A stretch of 64,000 nucleotides of DNA from JANMDR01 sp031376425 (lineage in GTDB: Bacteria; Pseudomonadota; Gammaproteobacteria; Burkholderiales; Usitatibacteraceae): positions 1-64,000 of the forward strand of contig JANMDR010000048.1 in the NCBI GenBank assembly GCA_031376425.1, given 5' to 3'. Every line of letters begins with the position of its first letter. The first letter of the stretch is position 1. Of this stretch, positions 34,415 to 43,104 are shown in pieces. Both the position numbers and the translations under genes were made by a program. Below the pieces are notes generated by a model. That model saw only the letters and a program-made list of their open reading frames with translations, ran no database searches and was not told where the DNA came from.

Positions 34415-36085
34415 CTAACGGATAGTAAAGCTGCCATTTGATACCGACCAGGCCTGTGTTGTACCACCGGTTCCGCTGAAGGTGTTCATGTTAAAAGTGT
34501 TGCTACCATTCGTAGTGCCGGGTACGCGATAGACATTAAGTGCCAGAAAATTTAGATTCCAAGTAAGCGCTGTATTTGCCGCTAAGGTTTCCGGCGCGCC
34601 TGTCGGCTTTACGAAAAAGCAGGCGTTGCTGCCAAACACCTTGCCAGCACCAGTGGTGTCCAGCGCATAGGCGGTCGCTTCATCGCAGGCAATGCCACGT
34701 ACGGCTTGCCATGTCGCGCCAAAGTTATAAATAGTACTGGCCAAGAATGCGCTCAGGCGTGCTTGGCGCGTGCGCTGACTAAAATGGGTATCGGTGATGA
34801 CGTTATTAAGCAGAGTGTTGTTCAAGAAATTATTGCCGATAGCCACCGCAGTAGGGTTGCTTAAAGACGAGGCATCATCTGCTGCTCCACCGGGGTGGTA
34901 GTACTGCCCCATAATTGCCATGCCAGCACTGGTACCGCCGATAGGTGCTTTTTTGGTGTTGATCAAATAATTTAGGGCAGTTCCCACCGCTTTACCCTTA
35001 AAATAATCAACATAGTTTTGTTGATTACCACCAGCGATAAATACCATTTCAGCACGCTTGATGGTTTCGCCCACGCAGGCATTATCGCCCTCGGCTACGG
35101 TATCAATGAGCAGTGTCTGTACTGAATTTACCGTGCCTAAGCCCTGAATATAGCTGTTGTAGCCGTTGGTGCCGGTTGACCGTAACACTACTACGTCGCC
35201 GCCGCCAGACTTCGCTATCATCCATTGAATTGCGGCGTCTACGTCGGCCCCACCTCCCATCAACACAAATCCGCCGGTGGTGCTGGGTGTTACATCTGTT
35301 GTGTTACCAACTTTGCCTAGATTTACACCTGTCGGCAAGGTGCAAGGCCAAACTGCTGAGCCAACGCTGAGTACGGCACTGGTGCTACCCGCTGCATAGG
35401 TAGCGGTGGCGGCTTGGTTAGCGGTGATAGTGGTGGTACCCGCGGCCAACACCGTTATAGTACTTCCGGATACAGTAGCTACACTGGTGTTGCTACTGCT
35501 AAATGTGAATGCACCAGCGCTATTGCTCGTGGGCGGAACGATGGTAAATGGGGCGTCTCCTGGTGCTTTGGCGGGAATGCTGAAGCTGCCAAAAGTGGGT
35601 GTGGGTAGCCCACCACCGGTGCCGCCTGTACTTATAGGGCCAGACACCGTCAAGCTATAGTTACCAGAGCCGCTGTAATTCTTGACACGGATATAGTAGG
35701 TGCCAGTGGTAGTGACTGCTTTGCTGCCAGTTTCGGGATTAGCCGCTGTGGACGCATAGGCGATATAGCTGCCGGTGGCTTTGTACAAATACCAGTCAAG
35801 ATCAATGCCGGTGTCGTGACTTAAGCTAATGGAAATCGTGCCGGGTGCTGTGACATTAAGCTTGTACCAATCGAAATCGGATGCGCTACTAATACTGCCA
35901 GTAATGGCAGTGCCAGCGCACACATCAGCGTTGGCAGTGGTGTCGCTATTATTGGGTTCAGTTTCAGCGGTGCGGCACGCGGCCTGCGCGGCTGAAGCGA
36001 CGAAGGCACAACTTACCAGACCGATGCTAAAAGCAGTTAAACCACGGTAGCAGCTGCCAACGATATTGCCGATAAGTTTGCGCAT
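34415..36085 (-). CDS. Secreted cyanophycinase-like S51 peptidase with PPC and Ig-like domains
   Basis: A 556-residue exported protein. After a signal peptide (ends SAAQAA near 36) comes a bacterial pre-peptidase C-terminal (PPC) domain (ETEPNNSDTTANA ... DFDWYKLNVT ... GTYYIRVKNYSGSGNYSLTV), a Ser/Thr/Ala-rich Ig-like (BIG2-type) domain to about 265, and a peptidase S51 domain with the nucleophile Ser386 in GGTSAGM and D432-T-H-F followed by SQRTRQARL, the equivalent of the cyanophycinase DQHF-x2-R-x-R-x2-RL motif with Gln replaced by Thr. It likely cleaves cyanophycin or a related isopeptide polymer outside the cell, with PPC/Ig domains for binding. ATG 36085 is chosen for the signal peptide; the frame runs open to 36223. 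Confidence 0.85.
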   Translation of the reverse strand: MRKLIGNIVGSCYRGLTAFSIGLVSCAFVASAAQAACRTAETEPNNSDTTANADVCAGTAITGSISSASDFDWYKLNVTAPGTISISLSHDTGIDLDWYLYKATGSYIAYASTAANPETGSKAVTTTGTYYIRVKNYSGSGNYSLTVSGPISTGGTGGGLPTPTFGSFSIPAKAPGDAPFTIVPPTSNSAGAFTFSSSNTSVATVSGSTITVLAAGTTTITANQAATATYAAGSTSAVLSVGSAVWPCTLPTGVNLGKVGNTTDVTPSTTGGFVLMGGGADVDAAIQWMIAKSGGGDVVVLRSTGTNGYNSYIQGLGTVNSVQTLLIDTVAEGDNACVGETIKRAEMVFIAGGNQQNYVDYFKGKAVGTALNYLINTKKAPIGGTSAGMAIMGQYYHPGGAADDASSLSNPTAVAIGNNFLNNTLLNNVITDTHFSQRTRQARLSAFLASTIYNFGATWQAVRGIACDEATAYALDTTGAGKVFGSNACFFVKPTGAPETLAANTALTWNLNFLALNVYRVPGTTNGSNTFNMNTFSGTGGTTQAWSVSNGSFTIR

Positions 36086-36248
36086 ATTGGTATCCAAAGT
36101 TTGAGGTGATTTAAAAGTTGCTGCAACGCAGCAATGGTAGGCATCAAGCGTTGATATCAATATAGGCCGACTGAAAAAAAGTGGGCGCTGGAAAAGCGAC
36201 ATGAAATGTTGGTTTTGCGACACGCAAGCGCCTACGCGTTATAAATGT

Positions 36249-36287
36249 AAAAATCCCTGCTTGGTTTTCACCAAGCAGGGATTTTTT
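36249..36287. terminator. Bidirectional intrinsic terminator
   Basis: AAAAATCCCTGCTTGG (36249-36264) pairs perfectly with CCAAGCAGGGATTTTT around a 6-base loop, giving A and T runs on both sides. It lies 48 bases after the stop of the 910-residue TonB receptor gene and before the S51 gene, so the S51 gene needs its own promoter (between 36086 and 36248). Confidence 0.92.
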
Positions 36288-36335
36288 AGCGTCGGATTTA
36301 TCGTGCTGCGCTATTTTGTAACGGGTGAAGTGGAC

Positions 36336-39068
36336 TTACTTAAACGAGTAATTTGCGCTCGCGAAGAATGTGCGGCCACGTGGATCGGTATAGCTTGGAT
36401 CGTAACCGGCTAAGAAAAAATATACCTGATTTGATTTCGGTGGGTTCGCATCAGCTACGTTCTTTATACCAGCGCGAATGCGTAAATTAGGACTGAAACG
36501 GTACGAACCCGTTAAATCCCACAACTGATAGTTTTCTACGTTACGAATGCTGCCATCTTGAAGTGGGTTTTGATCCTGATAGCCTTTGTAAAACGTTTGC
36601 GTGAGGGTAGCTGCAAATGGGCCGCGGTCATAGTTAAACGCTAAAGTATGACGCCAGCGCTGCACAATTTGATCGTTAACAAAAATGCCTACGCCATTGG
36701 TAAATTGCGCGCCAGCACCAGCTTGTGTTTTATAAGTCAAAACATAAGTACCGTTCAAGCTAACGCCAAATTTACCGAGCTCATTTTTCGGCAGGCGAAT
36801 GTCTGCGGAAATGTCTAAGCCCGTTGTTTTCAGCGCTGCAAAGTTGCGTAAACGCGAATCGATGGAGTTAATGAATCCAGGAATACCACCTAAGGTTGGA
36901 TCAACCGGTGCGCGATTAAAGAACTGTGCAAAGCGTACCGGGTCCGTAAATAACACACCCTCAGGCGCAGAAATTACATCCGTTTTTTCAATCTGCCAAT
37001 AATCAAGCGTACCGCTGAACATATTATTCGGTTCAAACGCCGTACCGATGGAGAACTGCTTGGATTTTTCTGGCTTCAAATCGGCATTGCCACCGGTAAG
37101 CTTGCTGGGTTGAATGCCGCAATAGTCTGGGTTATTGGTGTTATCTATCGTGCCTCTTTTAATGCAGCCTAGTGGGTCATTGTAGATACCGTTAGTTTGA
37201 CCGGTACGTGAAGGCGCGTACAAATCCGCTAAGCTCGGTGCGCGAAAACCGGTGCTATATGACGTGCGAAATAGCACTTGTTTATTCAGTACATAACGTA
37301 GACCAAACTTTGGATTTGTGCTGCTACCGGCATCGCTATAATCATCGTAGCGAATCGCTACTTGGCCTTCCAGCGCTTTGGTAAACGGTAAATTCATTTC
37401 GGCATAAGCGGCATTTACATCGCGCTTGCCGGTGAAGCCCACCGCTGCGCCATCGCCACGAATTTGTCCGGCGGCCAGTAGGCTGGAAGGGGTGAACGTA
37501 AGCGATTCACGGCGTACTTCTAAACCCAGTGCTAGAGAAGCATCACCGCCGCCTAAATCAAATAGCGGACGCGAAGCTTTGATGTCTACCATCTCGGTTT
37601 TACCTTTAGAGTCCCGCGCTTTGTCGCTAATTTTCGTGCTGTTCAGTAGCGCTAAACCTGCAGCATCGGAAGGGCCAAAGGGATTGATATTGCCAGACAA
37701 AAACGCGGTATCGAACGGCGCAGTAGCAACATAGCCATTAACGTAAGCATCGACAACGCGGCTTTGGCTAATATTTACACCAGCGTCGTAGTCCCAGCCT
37801 GCAACGGTACCTTTTGCGCCGAAGACTAAGCGTTCGGTAATGGCCTCTACTTCGTTGGTGCGGCCGCCCGCTTCACTTAAGCGCAGGTTTAGGCGCAATG
37901 GGCCTGTCACGTTTAAGCTAGTTGGATAATATTTACCGTTGGCTGGGTAGTTCAAATTGGTCACGGTCAGCGGTGAAATTTTATAAGTTGAATTGGTGCT
38001 GCTATACAAATATTCGCCAAACAAAGTGTGGTCGGCATTGACCACATATTGGGCGCGGGTCATCGCTGATAAGCGCTCAGAAGCCGGAAAAATTTCAGTG
38101 TCTTGCATATAGTCATATAAACAAGCAGTTGCACCAACGAAGCTGCCGGGTGCGAAAATAGTGGCTGGCGGGTTACATGCTGGCGCGGCAGGGTTTAAAC
38201 GTGAGCCTGTGGCCGCACCATTGGCACGGGTGCGCCGCGCATTGGCAGGGTAGGTATTTGAGCTACCAACGTCTAGGTTGATGTCGGGCTGATAGACAGA
38301 ACCAATCCACTTACGCTGGCCTGAACGCAGGGTTTTGTTTTCTGAATAATCAATGACGCCAAAAATATTAAAACCTTCTCGGCTTAAGCTACCGATACCG
38401 CCAGATACGGTGTAAATATTTTTTCCGGCACCGCCATGTTGCGTGTTGGAGGTATAGGCAGAAGCATCAAAGCCTTGGTAGTCAGTGCTGGTGATAAAGT
38501 TAATTACGCCACCGATTGCATCAGTACCGTAAATGGCGGAAGCGCCATCTTTGAGTACTTCTACGCGAGCAATGGCAGATGACGGAATGGCATTTAAGTC
38601 AACGCCGCTAGCGCCGCCTGGTGATGCAAAGTTAGCAACGCGACGACCGTTAAGCAAAATTAAAGTGGAAGAAACACCAATACCGCGTAAATTAGCGCCA
38701 CTAAAACCACGTTGTCCGGCAATGTCGGAAAAACTCGCACCATCGGTTAAAGCGGCGGCGCTAGCGGAAATCTTGGTGAGCAATTCTGCCGCTGTCGTAG
38801 CACCGGTGCGTTCAATATCTTCTTTTTTGATAATTTGTACTGGTAGTGATGTTTCTCCATCAATACGTTTGATGGAGGAGCCAGTCACTTCAATACGTTC
38901 TACTTTTTGTGCCACCGGTTTTACGGGCACTACATCGGCTGGTGCAGCAGTTTGCGCGATACTTGTTTGAGAGACAGCAGCGATAGCGGCTGAAACTGCA
39001 ATCGCAATCATGCGGCGATTGCAACCGCGTACCAAAATAGTTGAAGAAATGGGCTGAAAATTGTTCAT
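36336..39068 (-). CDS. TonB-dependent receptor of the cyanophycin/arginine locus
   Basis: A 910-residue outer-membrane receptor. After the signal peptide (ends TSIAQ near 39) the plug begins with the TonB-box-like RIEVTGSSIKR, and continues with AELLTKISAS, NLRGIGVSSTLILLNGRRVA and VEVLKDGASAIYGTDAIGGVINFIT, the pattern of the large receptors used for peptides and oligosaccharides (many annotated CirA/OmpA-related). The barrel ends TFFASANYSFK. It stands between two secreted S51 peptidase genes and is divergent from the cyanophycinase-aot operon. I infer import of beta-Asp-Arg or cyanophycin oligomers. A GGGAG site precedes the start. Confidence 0.93.
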   Translation of the reverse strand: MNNFQPISSTILVRGCNRRMIAIAVSAAIAAVSQTSIAQTAAPADVVPVKPVAQKVERIEVTGSSIKRIDGETSLPVQIIKKEDIERTGATTAAELLTKISASAAALTDGASFSDIAGQRGFSGANLRGIGVSSTLILLNGRRVANFASPGGASGVDLNAIPSSAIARVEVLKDGASAIYGTDAIGGVINFITSTDYQGFDASAYTSNTQHGGAGKNIYTVSGGIGSLSREGFNIFGVIDYSENKTLRSGQRKWIGSVYQPDINLDVGSSNTYPANARRTRANGAATGSRLNPAAPACNPPATIFAPGSFVGATACLYDYMQDTEIFPASERLSAMTRAQYVVNADHTLFGEYLYSSTNSTYKISPLTVTNLNYPANGKYYPTSLNVTGPLRLNLRLSEAGGRTNEVEAITERLVFGAKGTVAGWDYDAGVNISQSRVVDAYVNGYVATAPFDTAFLSGNINPFGPSDAAGLALLNSTKISDKARDSKGKTEMVDIKASRPLFDLGGGDASLALGLEVRRESLTFTPSSLLAAGQIRGDGAAVGFTGKRDVNAAYAEMNLPFTKALEGQVAIRYDDYSDAGSSTNPKFGLRYVLNKQVLFRTSYSTGFRAPSLADLYAPSRTGQTNGIYNDPLGCIKRGTIDNTNNPDYCGIQPSKLTGGNADLKPEKSKQFSIGTAFEPNNMFSGTLDYWQIEKTDVISAPEGVLFTDPVRFAQFFNRAPVDPTLGGIPGFINSIDSRLRNFAALKTTGLDISADIRLPKNELGKFGVSLNGTYVLTYKTQAGAGAQFTNGVGIFVNDQIVQRWRHTLAFNYDRGPFAATLTQTFYKGYQDQNPLQDGSIRNVENYQLWDLTGSYRFSPNLRIRAGIKNVADANPPKSNQVYFFLAGYDPSYTDPRGRTFFASANYSFK

Positions 39069-39476
39069 TTGTGCGTTGCTCCCAAAAAAGTTTCGAAAAG
39101 TTGCATGCTTACCTACGGTTTGACCTTAATGTCCCTGTGGTGTCGAGCAGACATTTATCCAGACTTCAGTTTAAACGCGTATTTTTTCGAAAATGTGCAC
39201 AAATTAAGTAAGCGTCGCTTCACCGCAACTTCGCGTCGCAATCTTGACAGCGGGAACGGCCGTTTGTCGTAAAAATGCAACTACTTCGGGTTAGGCAGGA
39301 ATTTCGCACCTAAAAACGCTTTTTTTGCGCAGTTTTGGTGCATGCCTTGATAGCACCTTGGTTTATTAGAATGCGACGCCAAATTACACTTTCGTCGCCA
39401 GCTCTGGCTATGTACTGCCTAGGTGTGACAAACTGCGTTCATGCACCATACTGAAACATTCTAATAACGCGAAACA
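39069..39476. promoter_or_regulatory. 408-base divergent promoter region
   Basis: Separates the minus-strand TonB receptor from the plus-strand cyanophycinase-aot-argR operon and must contain both promoters. One stretch near 39265 reads TGTCGT-N8-AA, close to the half-site described for Pseudomonas ArgR (TGTCGC-N8-AA), and another TGTCGA lies near 39142. A TGTCGC half-site also precedes aruC (46220-46225). These are single half-sites, so ArgR control is a suggestion. No gene is supported here. Confidence 0.45.
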
Positions 39477-40796
39477 ATGCAAATGAAATTAAAGTCATTT
39501 TTATTTTGTCTAACTGGGTTGCTGTTGCCGGCATTATTATTTTATGGCTCTGTTACCACTGCTGCGGGCTTTGCTGTACCTATTGGTGGTGCGCTAAAAG
39601 CGGATAACGACGAAGTTTGGGCGCGTATTGTTGCGCTTGCTGGTGGCAAAGGCAGTAAATTCGCGGTTTTTGCCACGGCAGCAGATAACCCGGAGAAATC
39701 GGCGCAAGCGATTATCGCGTCATTAACCAAGCACGGCGCTGTGGCGGAGCACATCGCCGTAGCGCCTATGTTAAAAGAATCAGCATCGCAAGTGGGCTAC
39801 AAAACCGCTGCACGTAGCCCAACTTTGGTACGCAAAGTTAGAGAGAGCCAAGGTGTATTTTTTTCTGGCGGCTCACAAGAACGTATTACTCAGGCCTTAC
39901 TCAATGCCGATGGTAGCCGCACCCCAGTATTAGAAGCAATTTGGAATGTGTTTGATAAGGGCGGGGTGGTGGCAGGCACTAGTGCGGGTGCGGCGATTAT
40001 GAGCAAAACGATGTTCCGTGATGCGCCCGATGTGCTTGATGTATTGAAGTTTGGTGCGCGAATGGGTAGTGCTGGGAACGAACGTGAATTAGATATTGGC
40101 TTGGGATTTGTCGGTACCGAGTTATTTGTGGACCAACATTTTTTAAAGCGTGGCAGACTAGGGCGATTACTGCCTGCTATGCAAACAGCAAATAATAAAA
40201 TAGGTTTGGGTGTAGAGGAGAATTCTGCGGCGATTATTCAAGGTAATACTATTGAAGTCATTGGTGCGAAAGGCGCGATATTCGCCGATCTACGTGAAGC
40301 AACCAGCGATAAAGCAGTGTCTGAGTTCAATCTGAAAAATGTCAAGCTTACCTACCTAGATAGTGGCGATAAATTTGATTACAGTAGCGGTGTGCTCTCG
40401 CCGTCAAGTGCCAAGTTAAATGGTACAAAAATTGATCATACCGCTGCTAATTTTAAGCCCTACTTTAGTGATGAGACCTTCTACCCAGCAATCTTGGGTG
40501 ACAACACCATCTACACAGTGATGAGTAATTTAATCGATAACAAACAACGACGCATTGTGGCCTTGGCCTTCAATCCGACTGCAAATGCGGAAAAGCGCCC
40601 AGAGCTCGGATTTGAGTTTAAATTTAGCAAAGGTACGAATAGTCTGGGATACTTCACTACAAGCAGCGGCGGCGAACGTTATACGGTAGCCAATGTTTAT
40701 TTAGACATTACGCCAGTACACATTCATTTGCCCCTTTATGTTCCTTTAGCGGAAACTAAAGTAATACCTAAAGCCGCCGCGCCTGCTAAAAACTAA
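39477..40796 (+). CDS. Secreted cyanophycinase (CphE-like)
   Basis: A 439-residue peptidase S51 enzyme with a signal peptide (to about 30, VTTAAG), so it acts outside the cytoplasm. Cyanophycinase hydrolyses cyanophycin to beta-Asp-Arg dipeptides. Visible features are the opening VPIGGAL, FFSGGSQERI, the nucleophile Ser169 in AGTSAGAAI, and D219-Q-H-F-L-K-R-G-R-L-G-R-L, the full substrate-binding motif. The C-terminal ~170 residues after the peptidase core are an extension, as in extracellular CphE enzymes. It is 26 bases before aotJ on the same strand, so it leads the arginine transport operon. Starts at 39477 and 39483 are both possible; neither has a strong ribosome site. Confidence 0.92.
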   Translation: MQMKLKSFLFCLTGLLLPALLFYGSVTTAAGFAVPIGGALKADNDEVWARIVALAGGKGSKFAVFATAADNPEKSAQAIIASLTKHGAVAEHIAVAPMLKESASQVGYKTAARSPTLVRKVRESQGVFFSGGSQERITQALLNADGSRTPVLEAIWNVFDKGGVVAGTSAGAAIMSKTMFRDAPDVLDVLKFGARMGSAGNERELDIGLGFVGTELFVDQHFLKRGRLGRLLPAMQTANNKIGLGVEENSAAIIQGNTIEVIGAKGAIFADLREATSDKAVSEFNLKNVKLTYLDSGDKFDYSSGVLSPSSAKLNGTKIDHTAANFKPYFSDETFYPAILGDNTIYTVMSNLIDNKQRRIVALAFNPTANAEKRPELGFEFKFSKGTNSLGYFTTSSGGERYTVANVYLDITPVHIHLPLYVPLAETKVIPKAAAPAKN

Positions 40797-40821
40797 CGCT
40801 CACATTTAAAGGCTAAAATTC

Positions 40822-41685
40822 ATGACATTCAATCACGTACTGACAAAAACGCTTACTGCTGTTTTATTCCTCGCAGCATCTGCTGCGGTTGCGCAAGCCC
40901 CCGAATGGAAGAAAATTCGGATTGGTGTTGAAGGGGCCTTCCCGCCGTTTAGCCAACTTGGGACGGATGGCAAATTGAAGGGTTTTGATATTGATATAGC
41001 AAATGCACTATGTGCAGAAATGAAGGCAGAATGCACTTTGGCACAACAAGATTGGGATGGCATGATTCCGGCACTCAACGCCCGTAAATTCGACGCCATT
41101 ATTGCGAGTATGAGCATTACCGATGAACGTAAAAAACAAGTGGCTTTTTCCGATAAATACTATCAAACGCCAGCGCGGTTTGTAGCAAAAACAACGGTAA
41201 AACTGGACGCTACGCCACTAGGATTAAAGGGTAAGAAAATTGGCGTGCAGCGCACGACTACGCAAGATCGTTATATGACGGAGCTTTTTAAGGATTCGGA
41301 AATAAAGCGCTATGCAAAACAAGATGAGGCGTTCCTAGATTTGGTTGCCGGTCGGGTTGATGCCCTCTTTGTGGATTCTGTCGCCGCAAATGACGGTTTT
41401 TTGAAAACGCCACAGGGCAAAGCGTTTAGTTTTTTTGGACCACTCTTTAAAGACGAAAAATATTTTGGTCTTGGTGCCGGTGTTGCGATGCGCAAGGGTG
41501 ATGCGGTGCTGCGCGACAAGTTTAACGCAGCCATAAAGGCCATTCGCGCCAATGGCGAATACACCAAATTGCAAAGTAAGTATTTTGATTTTGATGTGTA
41601 TGGTGACGTGATTACGGAAGCCAAAGTGATGCCGCCAAAAGTTGTTGCACCCATTGCACCAACCTCGCCAGCCACCAAAAAATAA
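40822..41685 (+). CDS. aotJ: Arginine/ornithine ABC transporter, periplasmic binding protein
   Basis: A 287-residue family 3 solute-binding protein: signal peptide (ends VAQA), IRIGVEGAFPPFSQ at the start of lobe 1, KGFDIDIANALC, IIASMSITDERKKQVAFSDKYYQTPARF and IGVQRTTTQDRYM, all typical of Lys/Arg/Orn-binding proteins (ArgT, HisJ, AotJ). It delivers arginine or ornithine to AotQM. It has an unusual Pro/Ala/Thr-rich tail of about 20 residues. Gene order from here to argR equals the Pseudomonas aeruginosa aotJQMOP-argR operon. An AAAGG site precedes the ATG. Its stop overlaps the aotQ start by one base. Confidence 0.93.
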   Translation: MTFNHVLTKTLTAVLFLAASAAVAQAPEWKKIRIGVEGAFPPFSQLGTDGKLKGFDIDIANALCAEMKAECTLAQQDWDGMIPALNARKFDAIIASMSITDERKKQVAFSDKYYQTPARFVAKTTVKLDATPLGLKGKKIGVQRTTTQDRYMTELFKDSEIKRYAKQDEAFLDLVAGRVDALFVDSVAANDGFLKTPQGKAFSFFGPLFKDEKYFGLGAGVAMRKGDAVLRDKFNAAIKAIRANGEYTKLQSKYFDFDVYGDVITEAKVMPPKVVAPIAPTSPATKK

Positions 41686-42374
41686 TGCTGCACGGTTACC
41701 TGCCAAGTATTTTAGAGGGCGCGCTCATTACCTTGAGCGTGGCCTTCTGCTCCTTGCTTATTGCGGTGGTACTAGGTTTGCAGGGTGCGGCTATGAAGAT
41801 ATCAAAATCACCTATTGCGCGAGGCATTGCCACGATTTACACCACGGTAATTCGTGGAGTGCCTGATTTGATTTTGATGCTATTGATTTTTTATGGTGGG
41901 CAAACCGCAGTTAATTATTTTGCACCAAAGCTAGGCTATGAAGAGTTTATTGATATCAACCCTTTTGTGGCTGGCGTGCTCACAATTGGCTTTATTTTCG
42001 GGGCATATTTAACGGAAACTTTCCGTGGAGCGCTGATCGCTATTCCGCCGGGGCAACGCGAAGCGGGTTTGGCATACGGTATGTCAAATAGCAAAATCTT
42101 CTTGCGCATTACTCTGCCGCAAATGCTGCGCTACGCCTTGCCGGGTTTTAGCAATAATTGGTTGGTGTTAATTAAATCTACCGCCTTGGTCTCCGTTATC
42201 GGTTTGACTGACATGATGCAAAAAGCGGGACAAGCAGCAGGCGCTACGCGTGAACCATTTACCTTCTATGTAGCCGCAGCGGTGCTCTATTTAGTATTTA
42301 CCTCGGTATCTATACTCGCCTTAAATTGGTTAGAAAAGCGGGTAAATAGGGGTGTTCGGGCGGCATCATTATGA
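41685..42374 (+). CDS. aotQ: Arginine/ornithine ABC transporter permease
   Basis: A 229-residue inner-membrane permease of the His/Glu/Gln/Arg/opine family with about five helices. The cytoplasmic EAA loop reads GQREAGLAYGMSNSKIFLRITLPQML, where it contacts the ATPase. IYTTVIRGVPDLILMLLIFYGG is the conserved N-terminal segment. It pairs with AotM to form the membrane channel. It overlaps aotJ by one base and aotM by four, showing tight operon structure. Confidence 0.93.
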   Translation: MLHGYLPSILEGALITLSVAFCSLLIAVVLGLQGAAMKISKSPIARGIATIYTTVIRGVPDLILMLLIFYGGQTAVNYFAPKLGYEEFIDINPFVAGVLTIGFIFGAYLTETFRGALIAIPPGQREAGLAYGMSNSKIFLRITLPQMLRYALPGFSNNWLVLIKSTALVSVIGLTDMMQKAGQAAGATREPFTFYVAAAVLYLVFTSVSILALNWLEKRVNRGVRAASL

Positions 42375-43063
42375 ACTTTGAAATAATTTTGGATAGTCTG
42401 CCCCAGTATTGGCAAGCCGCTTGGGTAACATTGCAGTTGTTGTTTATGAGCCTACTCATTGGTTTAACGGTGGCAATTCCGTTAGCGGTGTTACGCGCAG
42501 CAAATAACCCATGGTTTAGTAAACCGATTTGGGTTTTTACCTATCTCATTCGCGGTACGCCAATGTTGGTTCAGTTGTTTTTGATTTATTACGGCGCAGG
42601 GCAATTTGAGTGGATACGTGAGAGTGTGGCATGGCCCTATTTATCATCAGCATGGTTCTGTGCAGTGCTGGCCTTTGCGATTAATACCTGCGCCTACACT
42701 ACAGAAATGCTTGCGGGCGCTATTAAAGCGACACCCATTGGCGAGGTTGAAGCGGCATTAAGTATGGGTATGTCGCGCGTAAAAATGTTCGTCAGAATAT
42801 TATTACCAGCAGCCTTCCGTCGTGCCTTACCTGCGTACAGCAATGAAGTCATTATGATGCTTCACGGCACATCCCTTGCGAGCACGGTAACAATTATGGA
42901 TTTAACCGGTGTGGCGCGTGAGGTGTACTCACGGCATTACTTACCGTATGAAGCTTTTATTGTGGCTGCAGTTTTTTATTTGACGATGACTTTTGTGCTG
43001 GTGGCTATCGCTCGTTTGGCCGAAAAGCATTTTTTGAAACACCTTGTACGTAAGGCGCATTAG
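42371..43063 (+). CDS. aotM: Arginine/ornithine ABC transporter permease
   Basis: A 230-residue permease of the same family as its upstream neighbour, with TYLIRGTPMLVQLFLIYYG and the EAA loop GEVEAALSMGMSRVKMFVRILLPAAFRRALP. It forms a heterodimer with AotQ. It begins at an ATGA overlap with aotQ and is followed after 41 bases by the M14-type aotO gene. Confidence 0.93.
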   Translation: MNFEIILDSLPQYWQAAWVTLQLLFMSLLIGLTVAIPLAVLRAANNPWFSKPIWVFTYLIRGTPMLVQLFLIYYGAGQFEWIRESVAWPYLSSAWFCAVLAFAINTCAYTTEMLAGAIKATPIGEVEAALSMGMSRVKMFVRILLPAAFRRALPAYSNEVIMMLHGTSLASTVTIMDLTGVAREVYSRHYLPYEAFIVAAVFYLTMTFVLVAIARLAEKHFLKHLVRKAH

Positions 43064-43104
43064 TAAAATTTTAGATGCAGCTTGGTAATTTAATGTAGAA
43101 ATTT

